Source: Kiritimatiellota bacterium (GTDB taxonomy: Bacteria > Verrucomicrobiota > Kiritimatiellia > JAAZAB01). Taken from it: DNA of 10,000 nt. This document shows positions 1 to 6,476 of the stretch, one piece after another. The notes beneath the pieces are model-generated. The model did not search any database. It saw only the letters and a program-made list of their open reading frames with translations, and was not told where the DNA came from. Every line of letters starts with the position of its first letter. Position 1 is the first letter of the stretch. The translations under genes and the position numbers were made by a program. The stretch is from contig VSJD01000210.1 of NCBI GenBank assembly GCA_008636095.1, forward strand, positions 1 to 10,000, given 5' to 3'.

Positions 1-183
1 GAAGTTTTGCGACTGCCTTATCTCAAAACCACGGCCGCAAAAACCTTCGATACGCCTGGGGGCCAAGTCACCAAATCGTGGCCTTTCTTCCCCGGTCCGC
101 ATCGTGATTTTATCGGGCTTGACCGGCTGTTCCGGGAAAGTTTGCCCGCCTCTGGCGGCGCCTTAGGCGATCAGGGCGGTAAA

Positions 184-1059
184 ATGAAAATCGTCCGGAT
201 CGGTCATGCCGTGGTGCGGCTGATTAAAGGCCGGGATCTGATGGAGCTGGCCCTGGAAGCGGGCCGGCAGGATCCGGCCTTTGTGCTGTGCGCTAATCCC
301 AACTGCGCCGATTGCGTGGCGCAACGCGCCGATCTATGGCGCGCCCGGTTCGCCGGCGAATCCTTCCACCTGGCGGTCTCCACACTCTTGGCTGGCCGCT
401 ATCTCCCCGAAATCATCGAACAATGCGCCCGGGCCGGTATCCGCGGCGTTGAGCTGGATATCTTGGAAGGGATGCCGGTGGAATTAATGGCCGCCGACAA
501 ATTGAAGACGACCGTGGCGGCCTTGCGGGAAGGCAAACTGGAGGTCACGGCTTTGCGCGCCCGGGCCGTAGGGATGAAACCGAGCGTTTTGATCGAGCGA
601 GCGCGGAAGTGCGGCGTCGCTCGCGTCGTATTGCCGCTCGCGGAACGGGCGGAGGAGGCGCTGGCTGCGGCACGGGACCAGGGCATCGCGCTGTCGTTCT
701 TTAATACGATGTTCGATAGCGAACAAACATCGGCCATGCTATTGCGTCTGAAAGGCAAAGGATGGAATCCCGGTTTCACGTTCAGCGCGACAGGGTTTGC
801 ACGGCTGGGGGAAAAGCCTTTTCTCGGCAGTTACAAGAAGAAACTACGGCGGTTTGTGGACCAGCTCGATGTGGAAGATTGCCTGTTCGACGGTACGCCC
901 CAGCCGCTGGCCCATGGAAATGCGGAAATCAAGGAGTTGATCTCCATTTTGCGGTGCGCCAGTTTTGACGGCTGGCTGGTGCTGGGCGCCGGAAACCGGG
1001 GCTTGGGCAGTCTGAGCGAGATGGCGGGGCGGTTTGTGGGATTATTGGACGCAATGTGA
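184..1059 (+). CDS. Sugar phosphate isomerase/epimerase-like TIM-barrel protein (AP_endonuc_2 type)
   Basis: The deduced 291-residue protein resembles the xylose isomerase-like/AP endonuclease 2 superfamily. From about residue 61 it has the pattern of that barrel: HLAVST as first strand, then CARAGIRGVELD, a middle strand near IALSFFNT, and a closing segment ending FDGWLVLGAG where the family usually has GYDGxxxxE. The usual metal ligands (Glu, Asp/His, His, final Glu) seem replaced, so activity is doubtful. An N-terminal stretch of about 60 residues has a C-x4-C-x2-C cluster at residues 36, 41 and 44, which I do not recognise. I chose ATG 184 because GGGCGG lies 4 nt upstream and the length then suits the family. 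The frame is open leftwards to the window edge, with a TTG at position 7, so a longer protein is possible. It converges on the DUF362 gene. Fold assignment is moderately sure; function is unknown. Confidence 0.7.
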   Translation: MKIVRIGHAVVRLIKGRDLMELALEAGRQDPAFVLCANPNCADCVAQRADLWRARFAGESFHLAVSTLLAGRYLPEIIEQCARAGIRGVELDILEGMPVELMAADKLKTTVAALREGKLEVTALRARAVGMKPSVLIERARKCGVARVVLPLAERAEEALAAARDQGIALSFFNTMFDSEQTSAMLLRLKGKGWNPGFTFSATGFARLGEKPFLGSYKKKLRRFVDQLDVEDCLFDGTPQPLAHGNAEIKELISILRCASFDGWLVLGAGNRGLGSLSEMAGRFVGLLDAM

Positions 1060-1060
1060 G

Positions 1061-1121
1061 ATGGTCAATGGTAGATGGTTAATGAAAATCAGCAATCAAC
1101 AATCCGAAATCCGCAATTAAA
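1061..1121. repeat. Degenerate tandem heptamer island in convergent gap
   Basis: Directly after the stop of the TIM-barrel gene, the sequence runs in 7-base steps. First come ATGGTCA, ATGGTAG, ATGGTTA (1061-1081). After a few bases there follow AATCAGC, AATCAAC, AATCCGA, AATCCGC, AATTAAA (1087-1121). The first bases of each unit are fixed and the last bases vary. No protein signal is visible. The period is read directly from the sequence; the biological role is unknown. Confidence 0.75.
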
Positions 1122-1127
1122 AGATAG

Positions 1128-1156
1128 CTGGCCGCAAAAAAGCATAAAATCGCCAG
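1128..1156. terminator. Weak inverted repeat between convergent genes, possible terminator
   Basis: CTGGC (1128-1132) pairs with GCCAG (1152-1156) around a 19-nt A-rich loop, located just past the DUF362 stop codon. On the plus strand it is followed by TTTAATCC and five T. The stem is only 5 bp and the loop is long, so this is a weak candidate. It is listed because two convergent genes end here and no better terminator is visible. Confidence 0.2.
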
Positions 1157-1157
1157 T

Positions 1158-2513
1158 TTAATCCTTTTTCCCCGCCATTCTGCATTCTGCATTCTGCATT
1201 CTGCATTTCTTCCGCTGCCTGGCGGCAAACTCCGGCGCTTCCTTGATGCATTCAGCCAGTATTTTCATGGCTTGAACGTAATGGTTCTTGCTTTCCTGCT
1301 TATGTTGCGGGTCAATGGACGACGGCGCTGGTCCCACCTCCGGCCAGCCGGATGCTGTCAGGTTGTCAGGTGGAATCGTTTTCTGCTCCCAGTTGTAGAA
1401 CAGCCGGCCCCAATCGCTTTGCAGGGCTTTTTGGAGCAGGGCCTGGTGCGTGGGATACCAGAAGAAGTCGTGATAAAGCACGCTGGCAATATAGGCCCAG
1501 GGGGCCAGCACGGTTTTTAACGACCATTCCACGGGCTTTTTCAACGGCCCCCAATAAATTTTATGTTGCATGCGGCTGGCAAGGGTCATCTTCCGGAAGG
1601 GACCGATGAAGTGCCAGTTCTCATTGGCCGCCGCAGTGTCACCGATGATCTGAATATCGCGCGGATCGCCGCATCCCAATCCCTGTTCATGGGCCAGGCG
1701 GATGAATTTTATATCGCGCAAAGGATTGAAGCCCATCAGCTTGGCCGCCACGGCGTCAATGGCCACCTGGTCGTCCGAGGCCAGAATGACGTTCTTGGTG
1801 TAAGGAATCATGCAGCGCGGCCCCGGACCGTCGCCGGCAAAAGTGCCGTCCATGACGGCAAACACGCCGCTATGAATTTTTTTCTGAATCCTCAGCAAGT
1901 CCACCAGGGTCTCGTGAATCACCGGGTGGGTCCAATGGCGCCGCTCGTTGAGCAGGCCGCCAAACGCGTTTTTCATGGCGCCCGTCGTCGTGGTGAACAC
2001 ATGGGTTTTAATCGTCGGCAAATGAATGATGTTCTCCCCGATGAAGCGTTTTGGGATCAGGAACCCTTCCGGATAGACCTGGTTCAGGCAGATAAACTTG
2101 TCCGCCAGGTCGCCCACGGCGTCGCGAATATGAATCCATTCAACGTCCGGCTCATACAGGTGTACGTTCCGGAGACCGTGGGCCTGGATTACGTTCACCT
2201 GCTTGTTTTCGCGCTCGCCGAGGCGGGCATCAATAACCACCGTGCGATTATGGCAGGCGTGAATTTTTGCGGGATCATAACCATCCTGCTTGAGCGCGCG
2301 AATGACCCCTTCCAGTTGCCAGGGTGTTGTGGAACTGCCCGGAAAGAAAAAATGCCAACTGATGTTGATCTTGAGCGCCGTTTCACTGGTTTTCGGCAAA
2401 ACAGCCTGGTACCCGGCCAGGTTCAACAGGCGGTGATAATCCTGCAGGACCGTGGCCGGCGTGGTCCGTAAAATAGCAACTGTTGATTTTTGGGCGCTCA
2501 TAAATGGAACCAT
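1158..2513 (-). CDS. DUF362 domain-containing protein
   Basis: The 451-residue protein matches the DUF362 family (PF04015 type), whose biochemical role is largely undefined; some members carry Fe-S domains. Landmarks in order: PTIKTH at residues 166-171, then a TTTTGAMKNAFGGL segment (174-187), a VMDG-AGDGPGP segment (220-232), and a segment rich in Asp/Ala ending AAKLMGF (245-262). No ferredoxin-type Cys cluster is seen. After about residue 310 there is an aromatic, partly hydrophobic extension (WAYIASVLYHDFFWYP, about 339-354) and a polar tail. Residues 437-446 are encoded by a heptamer repeat, so the C-terminus has probably been altered by repeat insertion. The gene is last in the minus-strand cluster, 59 bp after the Gfo/Idh gene. 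No clear ribosome-binding site precedes ATG 2513; ATG 2501 (MSAQKS) is an alternative start. Family assignment is firm; function is unknown. Confidence 0.88.
   Translation of the reverse strand: MVPFMSAQKSTVAILRTTPATVLQDYHRLLNLAGYQAVLPKTSETALKINISWHFFFPGSSTTPWQLEGVIRALKQDGYDPAKIHACHNRTVVIDARLGERENKQVNVIQAHGLRNVHLYEPDVEWIHIRDAVGDLADKFICLNQVYPEGFLIPKRFIGENIIHLPTIKTHVFTTTTGAMKNAFGGLLNERRHWTHPVIHETLVDLLRIQKKIHSGVFAVMDGTFAGDGPGPRCMIPYTKNVILASDDQVAIDAVAAKLMGFNPLRDIKFIRLAHEQGLGCGDPRDIQIIGDTAAANENWHFIGPFRKMTLASRMQHKIYWGPLKKPVEWSLKTVLAPWAYIASVLYHDFFWYPTHQALLQKALQSDWGRLFYNWEQKTIPPDNLTASGWPEVGPAPSSIDPQHKQESKNHYVQAMKILAECIKEAPEFAARQRKKCRMQNAECRMAGKKD
1177..1204. repeat. Four exact tandem copies of ATTCTGC inside a coding region
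   Basis: ATTCTGC repeats at 1177, 1184, 1191 and 1198, followed by a partial copy ATT. On the minus strand the unit is GCAGAAT. Since seven is not a multiple of three, the array is read with a seven-residue period, giving CRMQNAECRM near the end of the DUF362 protein. The same 7-bp period appears in the neighbouring intergenic island. Confidence 0.9.
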
Positions 2514-2557
2514 AGCAGAAACCGGGTGGCAACTTCAGTTTTCTTTAATTTCAGTCT

Positions 2558-2572
2558 CGCCGCGTCCCGGCG
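2558..2572 (-). other. GC-rich hairpin after the oxidoreductase stop codon
   Basis: Read on the minus strand, CGCCG, loop GGACG, CGGCG form a perfect 5-bp stem beginning at the base after the TGA stop of the Gfo/Idh gene. There is no U-tract directly behind it (AGACTG follows). An intrinsic terminator is therefore unlikely; an mRNA-stabilising or attenuating hairpin before the DUF362 gene is possible. Confidence 0.3.
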
Positions 2573-3727
2573 TCATTCCGGGATTTGCCAATCTTCCGGA
2601 CCAATGGCAACGGGCAAACCCAGCCGCACAGATTCCAGCAGTTTCAAGGCGATCAGGTTGACCGGCACCGCGCTCTCCACATCGTTGGGATTCTCGCCTT
2701 TGCCTTCAATATGATCGAGAAACCGGTCCATGTGCGCATAATGTCCCTTGTTGACATTAAGCCAACGCGGTTTCTCGCCAGCCTGCTCCGCGCGTTGGCG
2801 TTCTCTATCTTGCTCATGAAAATAGCCGGTCATGCCCTGCTCCGTGGCCCAATTATACCCCTCTGCATAGGGGAAGGTTTGCAGATTAGGTTCGCCCTTC
2901 AGTCCGCATTGACGGACTTCGATATGTTGATCCATGGCAATGGTAACATTATGAACCGTGGCTTCCATCAATTCCTTGGGATAATCAAAATGACCGACCA
3001 TCGTATGAAACACGGTCGTGATGGAACCATCCGCAAACCGCAGGATCATCGTAAAATTACCGCGGGCAGAACCCTCGGCAAATACCCGCACCGGCCGGCT
3101 GGGGTTGAACAACAGCGCCAGGTCAATAAAATGCACCATCTCTGCAAAGAAAATGCCCTCTTCATCCCGGAAGATCCAGCCCTTCCAACTGCGGATATCA
3201 TCGTTCACCCGGATCAGCAGCTGTATCTGCTTCTCTTCCGCAATGTGCTTGCGCTCTGCCGGCCGATCCACCGCCGGAGGTGTCGCGGTCTGGGTCTGCC
3301 ATGCCTTATCCAGCAAACGCGTGAATTCCAGGATGGCCGGACTGGAGCGCCGGTTATGTCCCACGCAAACCGGCACTTTTGTTTCCCGACTGGCATATAC
3401 AATGTCGAACATTTCCTTGCGGGATGGCGCCAGCGGTTTTTCCGTATAAACCGGCTTGCCGTGACGTAACGCCGGAATAATAACTTCCCCGCGGATATTG
3501 TGCTGAGTGCCCAACACAATCATGTCGATATCTTTGGCGTCTACCACCTTGCGCCAGTCGGTTTCCGCCCGCTGGGCACCGAATTTGGCGCAACACTGTT
3601 CCGCGACTGACCGGTTGATATCGCAGGCGCAGACCAGATCAACCCGGGGGTTTTTTTGCGCATTGGGGAAATGTGTGCCCTGTGACATGGCGCCGCACCC
3701 GATAATGGCCATGCGATGCTTTTTCAT
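2573..3727 (-). CDS. Gfo/Idh/MocA family NAD(P)-dependent oxidoreductase
   Basis: This 384-residue protein is a member of the glucose-fructose oxidoreductase/inositol dehydrogenase/MocA family, which oxidises or reduces sugars, inositols and derivatives in the cytoplasm. The N-terminus is a Rossmann fold (MAIIGCGAMSQGTHFP, residues 6-21), with an Asp-containing CDIN segment after the second strand (35-38). The family's EKP motif is at 96-98, with Lys97 the expected catalytic lysine. VGHNRRSSP follows at 122-130, and H199 with D202 in MVHFIDLA sit in the C-terminal substrate domain. A Pro/Ala/Gln-rich stretch at about 144-167 looks like a small insert. ATG 3727 has GAGGA 6 nt upstream. The gene follows the M55 gene by 36 bp in the same direction, so it likely acts on the imported compound. 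The substrate cannot be read from sequence. Confidence 0.93.
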   Translation of the reverse strand: MKKHRMAIIGCGAMSQGTHFPNAQKNPRVDLVCACDINRSVAEQCCAKFGAQRAETDWRKVVDAKDIDMIVLGTQHNIRGEVIIPALRHGKPVYTEKPLAPSRKEMFDIVYASRETKVPVCVGHNRRSSPAILEFTRLLDKAWQTQTATPPAVDRPAERKHIAEEKQIQLLIRVNDDIRSWKGWIFRDEEGIFFAEMVHFIDLALLFNPSRPVRVFAEGSARGNFTMILRFADGSITTVFHTMVGHFDYPKELMEATVHNVTIAMDQHIEVRQCGLKGEPNLQTFPYAEGYNWATEQGMTGYFHEQDRERQRAEQAGEKPRWLNVNKGHYAHMDRFLDHIEGKGENPNDVESAVPVNLIALKLLESVRLGLPVAIGPEDWQIPE

Positions 3728-3763
3728 GATTTTTCCTCAGTATTAATCGAGTCAAAATAACGG

Positions 3764-4624
3764 TCATGATGACGGTTTTGGTTTCTGCCCGGAAAGATTA
3801 CTCGGATACGCGTAATAATCCATGATTTTCTTGCCGTACGCATTCCACGGAAACGCGTTCAGCGCCTTTTCAAACACTGCGGTGATCGTTTGGCCCCTGA
3901 CCGGTTTTTTCAGGACCGGCTTGAGCGGCGGGATATGCCGGTTCGGACTATCGAGCAGATTCAACGTCAACGGTCCCTTTACCCGATACGGGGGGATAGT
4001 CCGGCGTCGTTTAAGCCCTGTTTTTACGCCGGCCTCTATCAAAGCCTGTGCCTTTTTCGGTAGCATGGACCGGCAGACAAAAGGCCCATACGCATGTTTG
4101 ACCACGGCCGTCTGAATCGCCGGGTTTTTGGTCTGCACTTCTGCGGTAATGACCTGATCGCCACTCACAAAAACGGTGGGGACGCCCAGGTCCCCTGCCA
4201 AGGCCATGGCCATTGAGGCCTCGCTCATATAAATCTCCCCGCCATTGACCTCCCATTTGGAATGCGGGCAGACGCCATTCAGATCGCCGCCCATGGCGTG
4301 CATGCCGACCAAAACAAGAGCGTCAAACGTATCATCCAGCGAAGGCAGCCAGGCCGGGAAATGGTTGGCGCGCCCATGAATGATTTCGCAGCCTTCTTCC
4401 AATTCTTCAAAGAGAATGTTATAGGCGGCCCCATGGTTGTCATTCACGTAAATCACATCCGCGCCGCAGGTTTTAGCCGCCCGGATGGCGGCACTGACCT
4501 CGCCTGTCAAGAGCCGGTACATCCGCAAACGGTGATTATAATTTTCCAACGTTGTTGTTTGACGGTCTTCAAACGACGCGTATCCCGCCACGCCTTCAAT
4601 ATCCGTCTGGATATACACTTTCAT
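3764..4624 (-). CDS. M55 family metallopeptidase (D-aminopeptidase DppA-like)
   Basis: The 286-residue product looks like the M55 family, typified by Bacillus subtilis DppA, a zinc D-aminopeptidase that releases D-Ala from short D-peptides. Expected metal ligands are visible: D8 and E10 in TDIEGVAG, H64 in NDNHG, H109 in VGMHAMGG and E135 in SEASM; H121 may match the catalytic histidine. There is no signal peptide, so it is probably cytoplasmic. An in-frame ATG at 4684 would add 20 residues (MPALKSAADVQ...). I prefer ATG 4624 because a near-perfect AAGGAGGT lies 7 nt upstream and the protein then opens with the family's first strand. It sits 63 bp behind the second permease gene and 36 bp before the Gfo/Idh gene, suggesting that the imported compound or a by-product contains an amide or D-amino-acid bond. 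M55 membership is sure; the substrate is not. Confidence 0.9.
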   Translation of the reverse strand: MKVYIQTDIEGVAGYASFEDRQTTTLENYNHRLRMYRLLTGEVSAAIRAAKTCGADVIYVNDNHGAAYNILFEELEEGCEIIHGRANHFPAWLPSLDDTFDALVLVGMHAMGGDLNGVCPHSKWEVNGGEIYMSEASMAMALAGDLGVPTVFVSGDQVITAEVQTKNPAIQTAVVKHAYGPFVCRSMLPKKAQALIEAGVKTGLKRRRTIPPYRVKGPLTLNLLDSPNRHIPPLKPVLKKPVRGQTITAVFEKALNAFPWNAYGKKIMDYYAYPSNLSGQKPKPSS

Positions 4625-4631
4625 CGCCGGT

Positions 4632-4639
4632 ACCTCCTT
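4632..4639 (-). promoter_or_regulatory. Shine-Dalgarno AAGGAGGT deciding the M55 start
   Basis: On the minus strand AAGGAGGT lies 7 nt before ATG 4624. It is the closest to consensus of the ribosome-binding sites in this window and argues against the longer frame from ATG 4684, which begins 3 nt after the upstream permease stop codon with no such site. Confidence 0.8.
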
Positions 4640-4687
4640 AGTGTTTTTCTTCTGCACGTCGGCCGCGCTTTTCAAAGCCGGCATTGG

Positions 4688-5530
4688 TCACCCCTTGACC
4701 GCGCCTGATGAGAGCCCCTTGACGAAGAGACGCATGGTGAAGACGAAGATCAGGACCAGGGGGATGGACGCGATGCAGTAGGCGGCCATCAGAGGCCCCC
4801 ATTGGCGGTCGTATCCTGAGCTCAGCGACATGAGCCCGATGCCGAGGGTGTAGAGCTTCTGATCACGCATCACGAGCATCGGCATAATGAAGTCGTTCCA
4901 GGTACCGATGAATCGAAGTATCCCCAGAGTGGAGAGGATCGCACCCGACATCGGGAGCACCACGTTCCAGATGGATCCGAAGTCTCCGGCTCCGTCTATC
5001 GAGGCCGCGTCGAAGAGATCCTTGGGGATATCCTCGATGAAGTTTTTCAGGACGTAGACGCACATGACCTGCCCCCCGGAGACGGAAAGGATAACGAGGG
5101 CCGTAAGCGTGTTCAAGAGCTGTAAGTCCCGCAGTAGAGTGAAGAGGGGCACAAGCGAGGCCACCCCAACCATCATCATTACGCCGAGAAGCAGGAAGAA
5201 CAGGAATTCGGAGCCAAAGAACTTATATCTTGCAAACACGTAGGCGGTTATGGTCGCGAATGCCAGTGTGAGGACGGTGCTGAAAACGGAGACGACCACG
5301 GTGTTGGCGATGAAGTCCCTGATGGCCAGCCAGCCCACCTGCCAGTTCGCCCAGTGGAACGGGGCCATGGGAAGCCACAGGTTGTTCGTGAACTGCGCGT
5401 TGTCCTTCAGGGATATCTGGAGCATCATATATAGCGGGAAGAACGCGAAGAGCAGTACGAAGAGGATCAGCGTGTGCCTGCTCATCTCGGCAAACATTGA
5501 CTTGGATTTCATTCCGGATTTGGCGCTCAT
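4688..5530 (-). CDS. Carbohydrate ABC transporter permease, MalG-type (CUT1)
   Basis: This 280-residue inner-membrane protein is one half of the channel of a CUT1-type sugar ABC transporter. Six hydrophobic helices can be seen, at about residues 18-38, 73-97, 108-130, 140-163, 195-217 and 245-268. The cytoplasmic EAA loop that docks the ATPase reads DAASIDGAG at 174-182, with VVLP at 190-193; the first Glu of the canonical motif is Asp here. The C-terminus FVKGLSSGAVKG is typical of MalG-like permeases. Its ATG overlaps the stop of the MalF-type gene by 4 bp (ATGA), implying translational coupling and matched amounts of the two subunits. A GAGG element lies 8 nt upstream. No ATP-binding subunit gene follows; the M55 gene does. 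Family and role are firm; the transported sugar is unknown. Confidence 0.94.
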   Translation of the reverse strand: MSAKSGMKSKSMFAEMSRHTLILFVLLFAFFPLYMMLQISLKDNAQFTNNLWLPMAPFHWANWQVGWLAIRDFIANTVVVSVFSTVLTLAFATITAYVFARYKFFGSEFLFFLLLGVMMMVGVASLVPLFTLLRDLQLLNTLTALVILSVSGGQVMCVYVLKNFIEDIPKDLFDAASIDGAGDFGSIWNVVLPMSGAILSTLGILRFIGTWNDFIMPMLVMRDQKLYTLGIGLMSLSSGYDRQWGPLMAAYCIASIPLVLIFVFTMRLFVKGLSSGAVKG

Positions 5531-6426
5531 TTGTCAATCCTCACGAACTTCTCATTGATTATTGTAAGGCCCATGATGATCAGGAATACGATCATGCCCA
5601 GGGCGCAGGCGTAGCCCACCCGTCCCTCCATGAAGGCCATGCGGAACATGTAGAGTCCCGGAACGTTCGCCACCCCGTTGGGACCGCCGAACTCATTGCA
5701 CAGAAGCAGTATTTGCTCGAAGCCGCCCAAGGTGCCGATGATCATCAGCACCATCGTCAGGCGCACCTGTGAGAGGATGAGCGGCAGTTCGATGGCGAAT
5801 ACCCGCCGGAATGCCCCGCAGCCGTCGAGATCCGCCGCCTCGTAGACGGAGTCCGGTATCCCCTGTAGCCCCGCCAGGAAAATGAGCACCGATACCACCC
5901 CGACCCACGGGAAGCCCATGAAGATGATGCTCGGGATCACCAGGTAGGGCGACGCCAGCCACATCGGCGGCGACGAGATGTCTATGATGCCGAGGGCATC
6001 GAGCAGGCGGTTCAGCGCCCCGACGTTCGGCTCGTAGAAGAATCTCCACATCAGTATCATTACCACCCCCGGAATGATCATCGGAATCACGAAGAGCACA
6101 CGGTAGAGGTATTGGCTACGCTTGCTTTTCAAGTGGAAGATCGCGAGGGCCACGATAATTGACGGGATCATCTTGACCATGTTCGCCACTACAAATATCA
6201 GAATGATGAAGAAAGCCCAGAGCAACCGTTTGTCGGTCAAGGCTTCCATGTAGTTCCCGAGCCCCATGAACTCCCGGTGCAGGGCGCCGTCCCAGTCAAA
6301 GAACGAGTAATAGAGCCCGGAGAGCGCCGGGTAGTAGCAGAACAGGCCTACGAGGATTATCGTGGGCAGGATCAGCACGTAGCAGTTAAGGCGCCTTTTA
6401 ATTGAGTCGCTAAAGCTTCTCCACAT
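5527..6426 (-). CDS. Carbohydrate ABC transporter permease, MalF/UgpA-type (CUT1)
   Basis: This 299-residue integral membrane protein is the partner channel subunit of the MalG-type permease. The N-terminus NCYVLILPTIILVGLFCYYPALSG (14-37) is the usual first helix of this family, with further helices near 70-95, 106-128, 160-185, 220-242 and 270-290. The EAA loop is canonical: EAADLDGCG at 196-204 and IELP at 212-215. ATG 6426 is preceded by AAGGCGGT with 4 nt spacing. It has the typical length for UgpA/LacF-like permeases lacking the large periplasmic loop of E. coli MalF. The gene lies 47 bp behind the binding-protein gene, with a stem-loop in that gap, and overlaps the next permease by 4 bp. 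Confidence 0.94.
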   Translation of the reverse strand: MWRSFSDSIKRRLNCYVLILPTIILVGLFCYYPALSGLYYSFFDWDGALHREFMGLGNYMEALTDKRLLWAFFIILIFVVANMVKMIPSIIVALAIFHLKSKRSQYLYRVLFVIPMIIPGVVMILMWRFFYEPNVGALNRLLDALGIIDISSPPMWLASPYLVIPSIIFMGFPWVGVVSVLIFLAGLQGIPDSVYEAADLDGCGAFRRVFAIELPLILSQVRLTMVLMIIGTLGGFEQILLLCNEFGGPNGVANVPGLYMFRMAFMEGRVGYACALGMIVFLIIMGLTIINEKFVRIDK

Positions 6427-6449
6427 TTAAACCGCCTTGTTTTTATTGA

Positions 6450-6476
6450 TGACAGGGTTTTCTGCCCACCCCGTCA
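6450..6476 (-). promoter_or_regulatory. Stem-loop overlapping the binding-protein stop codon
   Basis: On the minus strand TGACGGGG (6476-6469) pairs with CCCTGTCA (6457-6450) through 8 base pairs, one a G-U wobble, around an 11-nt loop. The TGA stop of the binding-protein gene forms the foot of the stem. No U-tract follows, so it is not a standard terminator. Its place between binding protein and permeases matches known elements, such as the malE-malF gap, that protect upstream mRNA and reduce permease expression. The structure is read by eye; the role is inferred. Confidence 0.45.

Noticed and set aside
1061..1204. CRISPR array
   Set aside because: Units are 7 bp, degenerate and contiguous, with no 24-37 bp repeats or unique spacers.
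1563..2471. 302-residue open frame on the plus strand
   Set aside because: It is antisense to the DUF362 gene, whose protein shows clear family motifs; the plus-strand translation shows no recognisable domain.
2585..3469. 294-residue open frame on the plus strand
   Set aside because: It is a shadow of the Gfo/Idh/MocA gene, which has the Rossmann and EKP motifs; the antisense product has no family features.
4625..4684. N-terminal 20-residue extension of the M55 protein from ATG 4684
   Set aside because: The strong AAGGAGGT lies within it, 7 nt before ATG 4624, and the family fold begins at MKVYIQTD.
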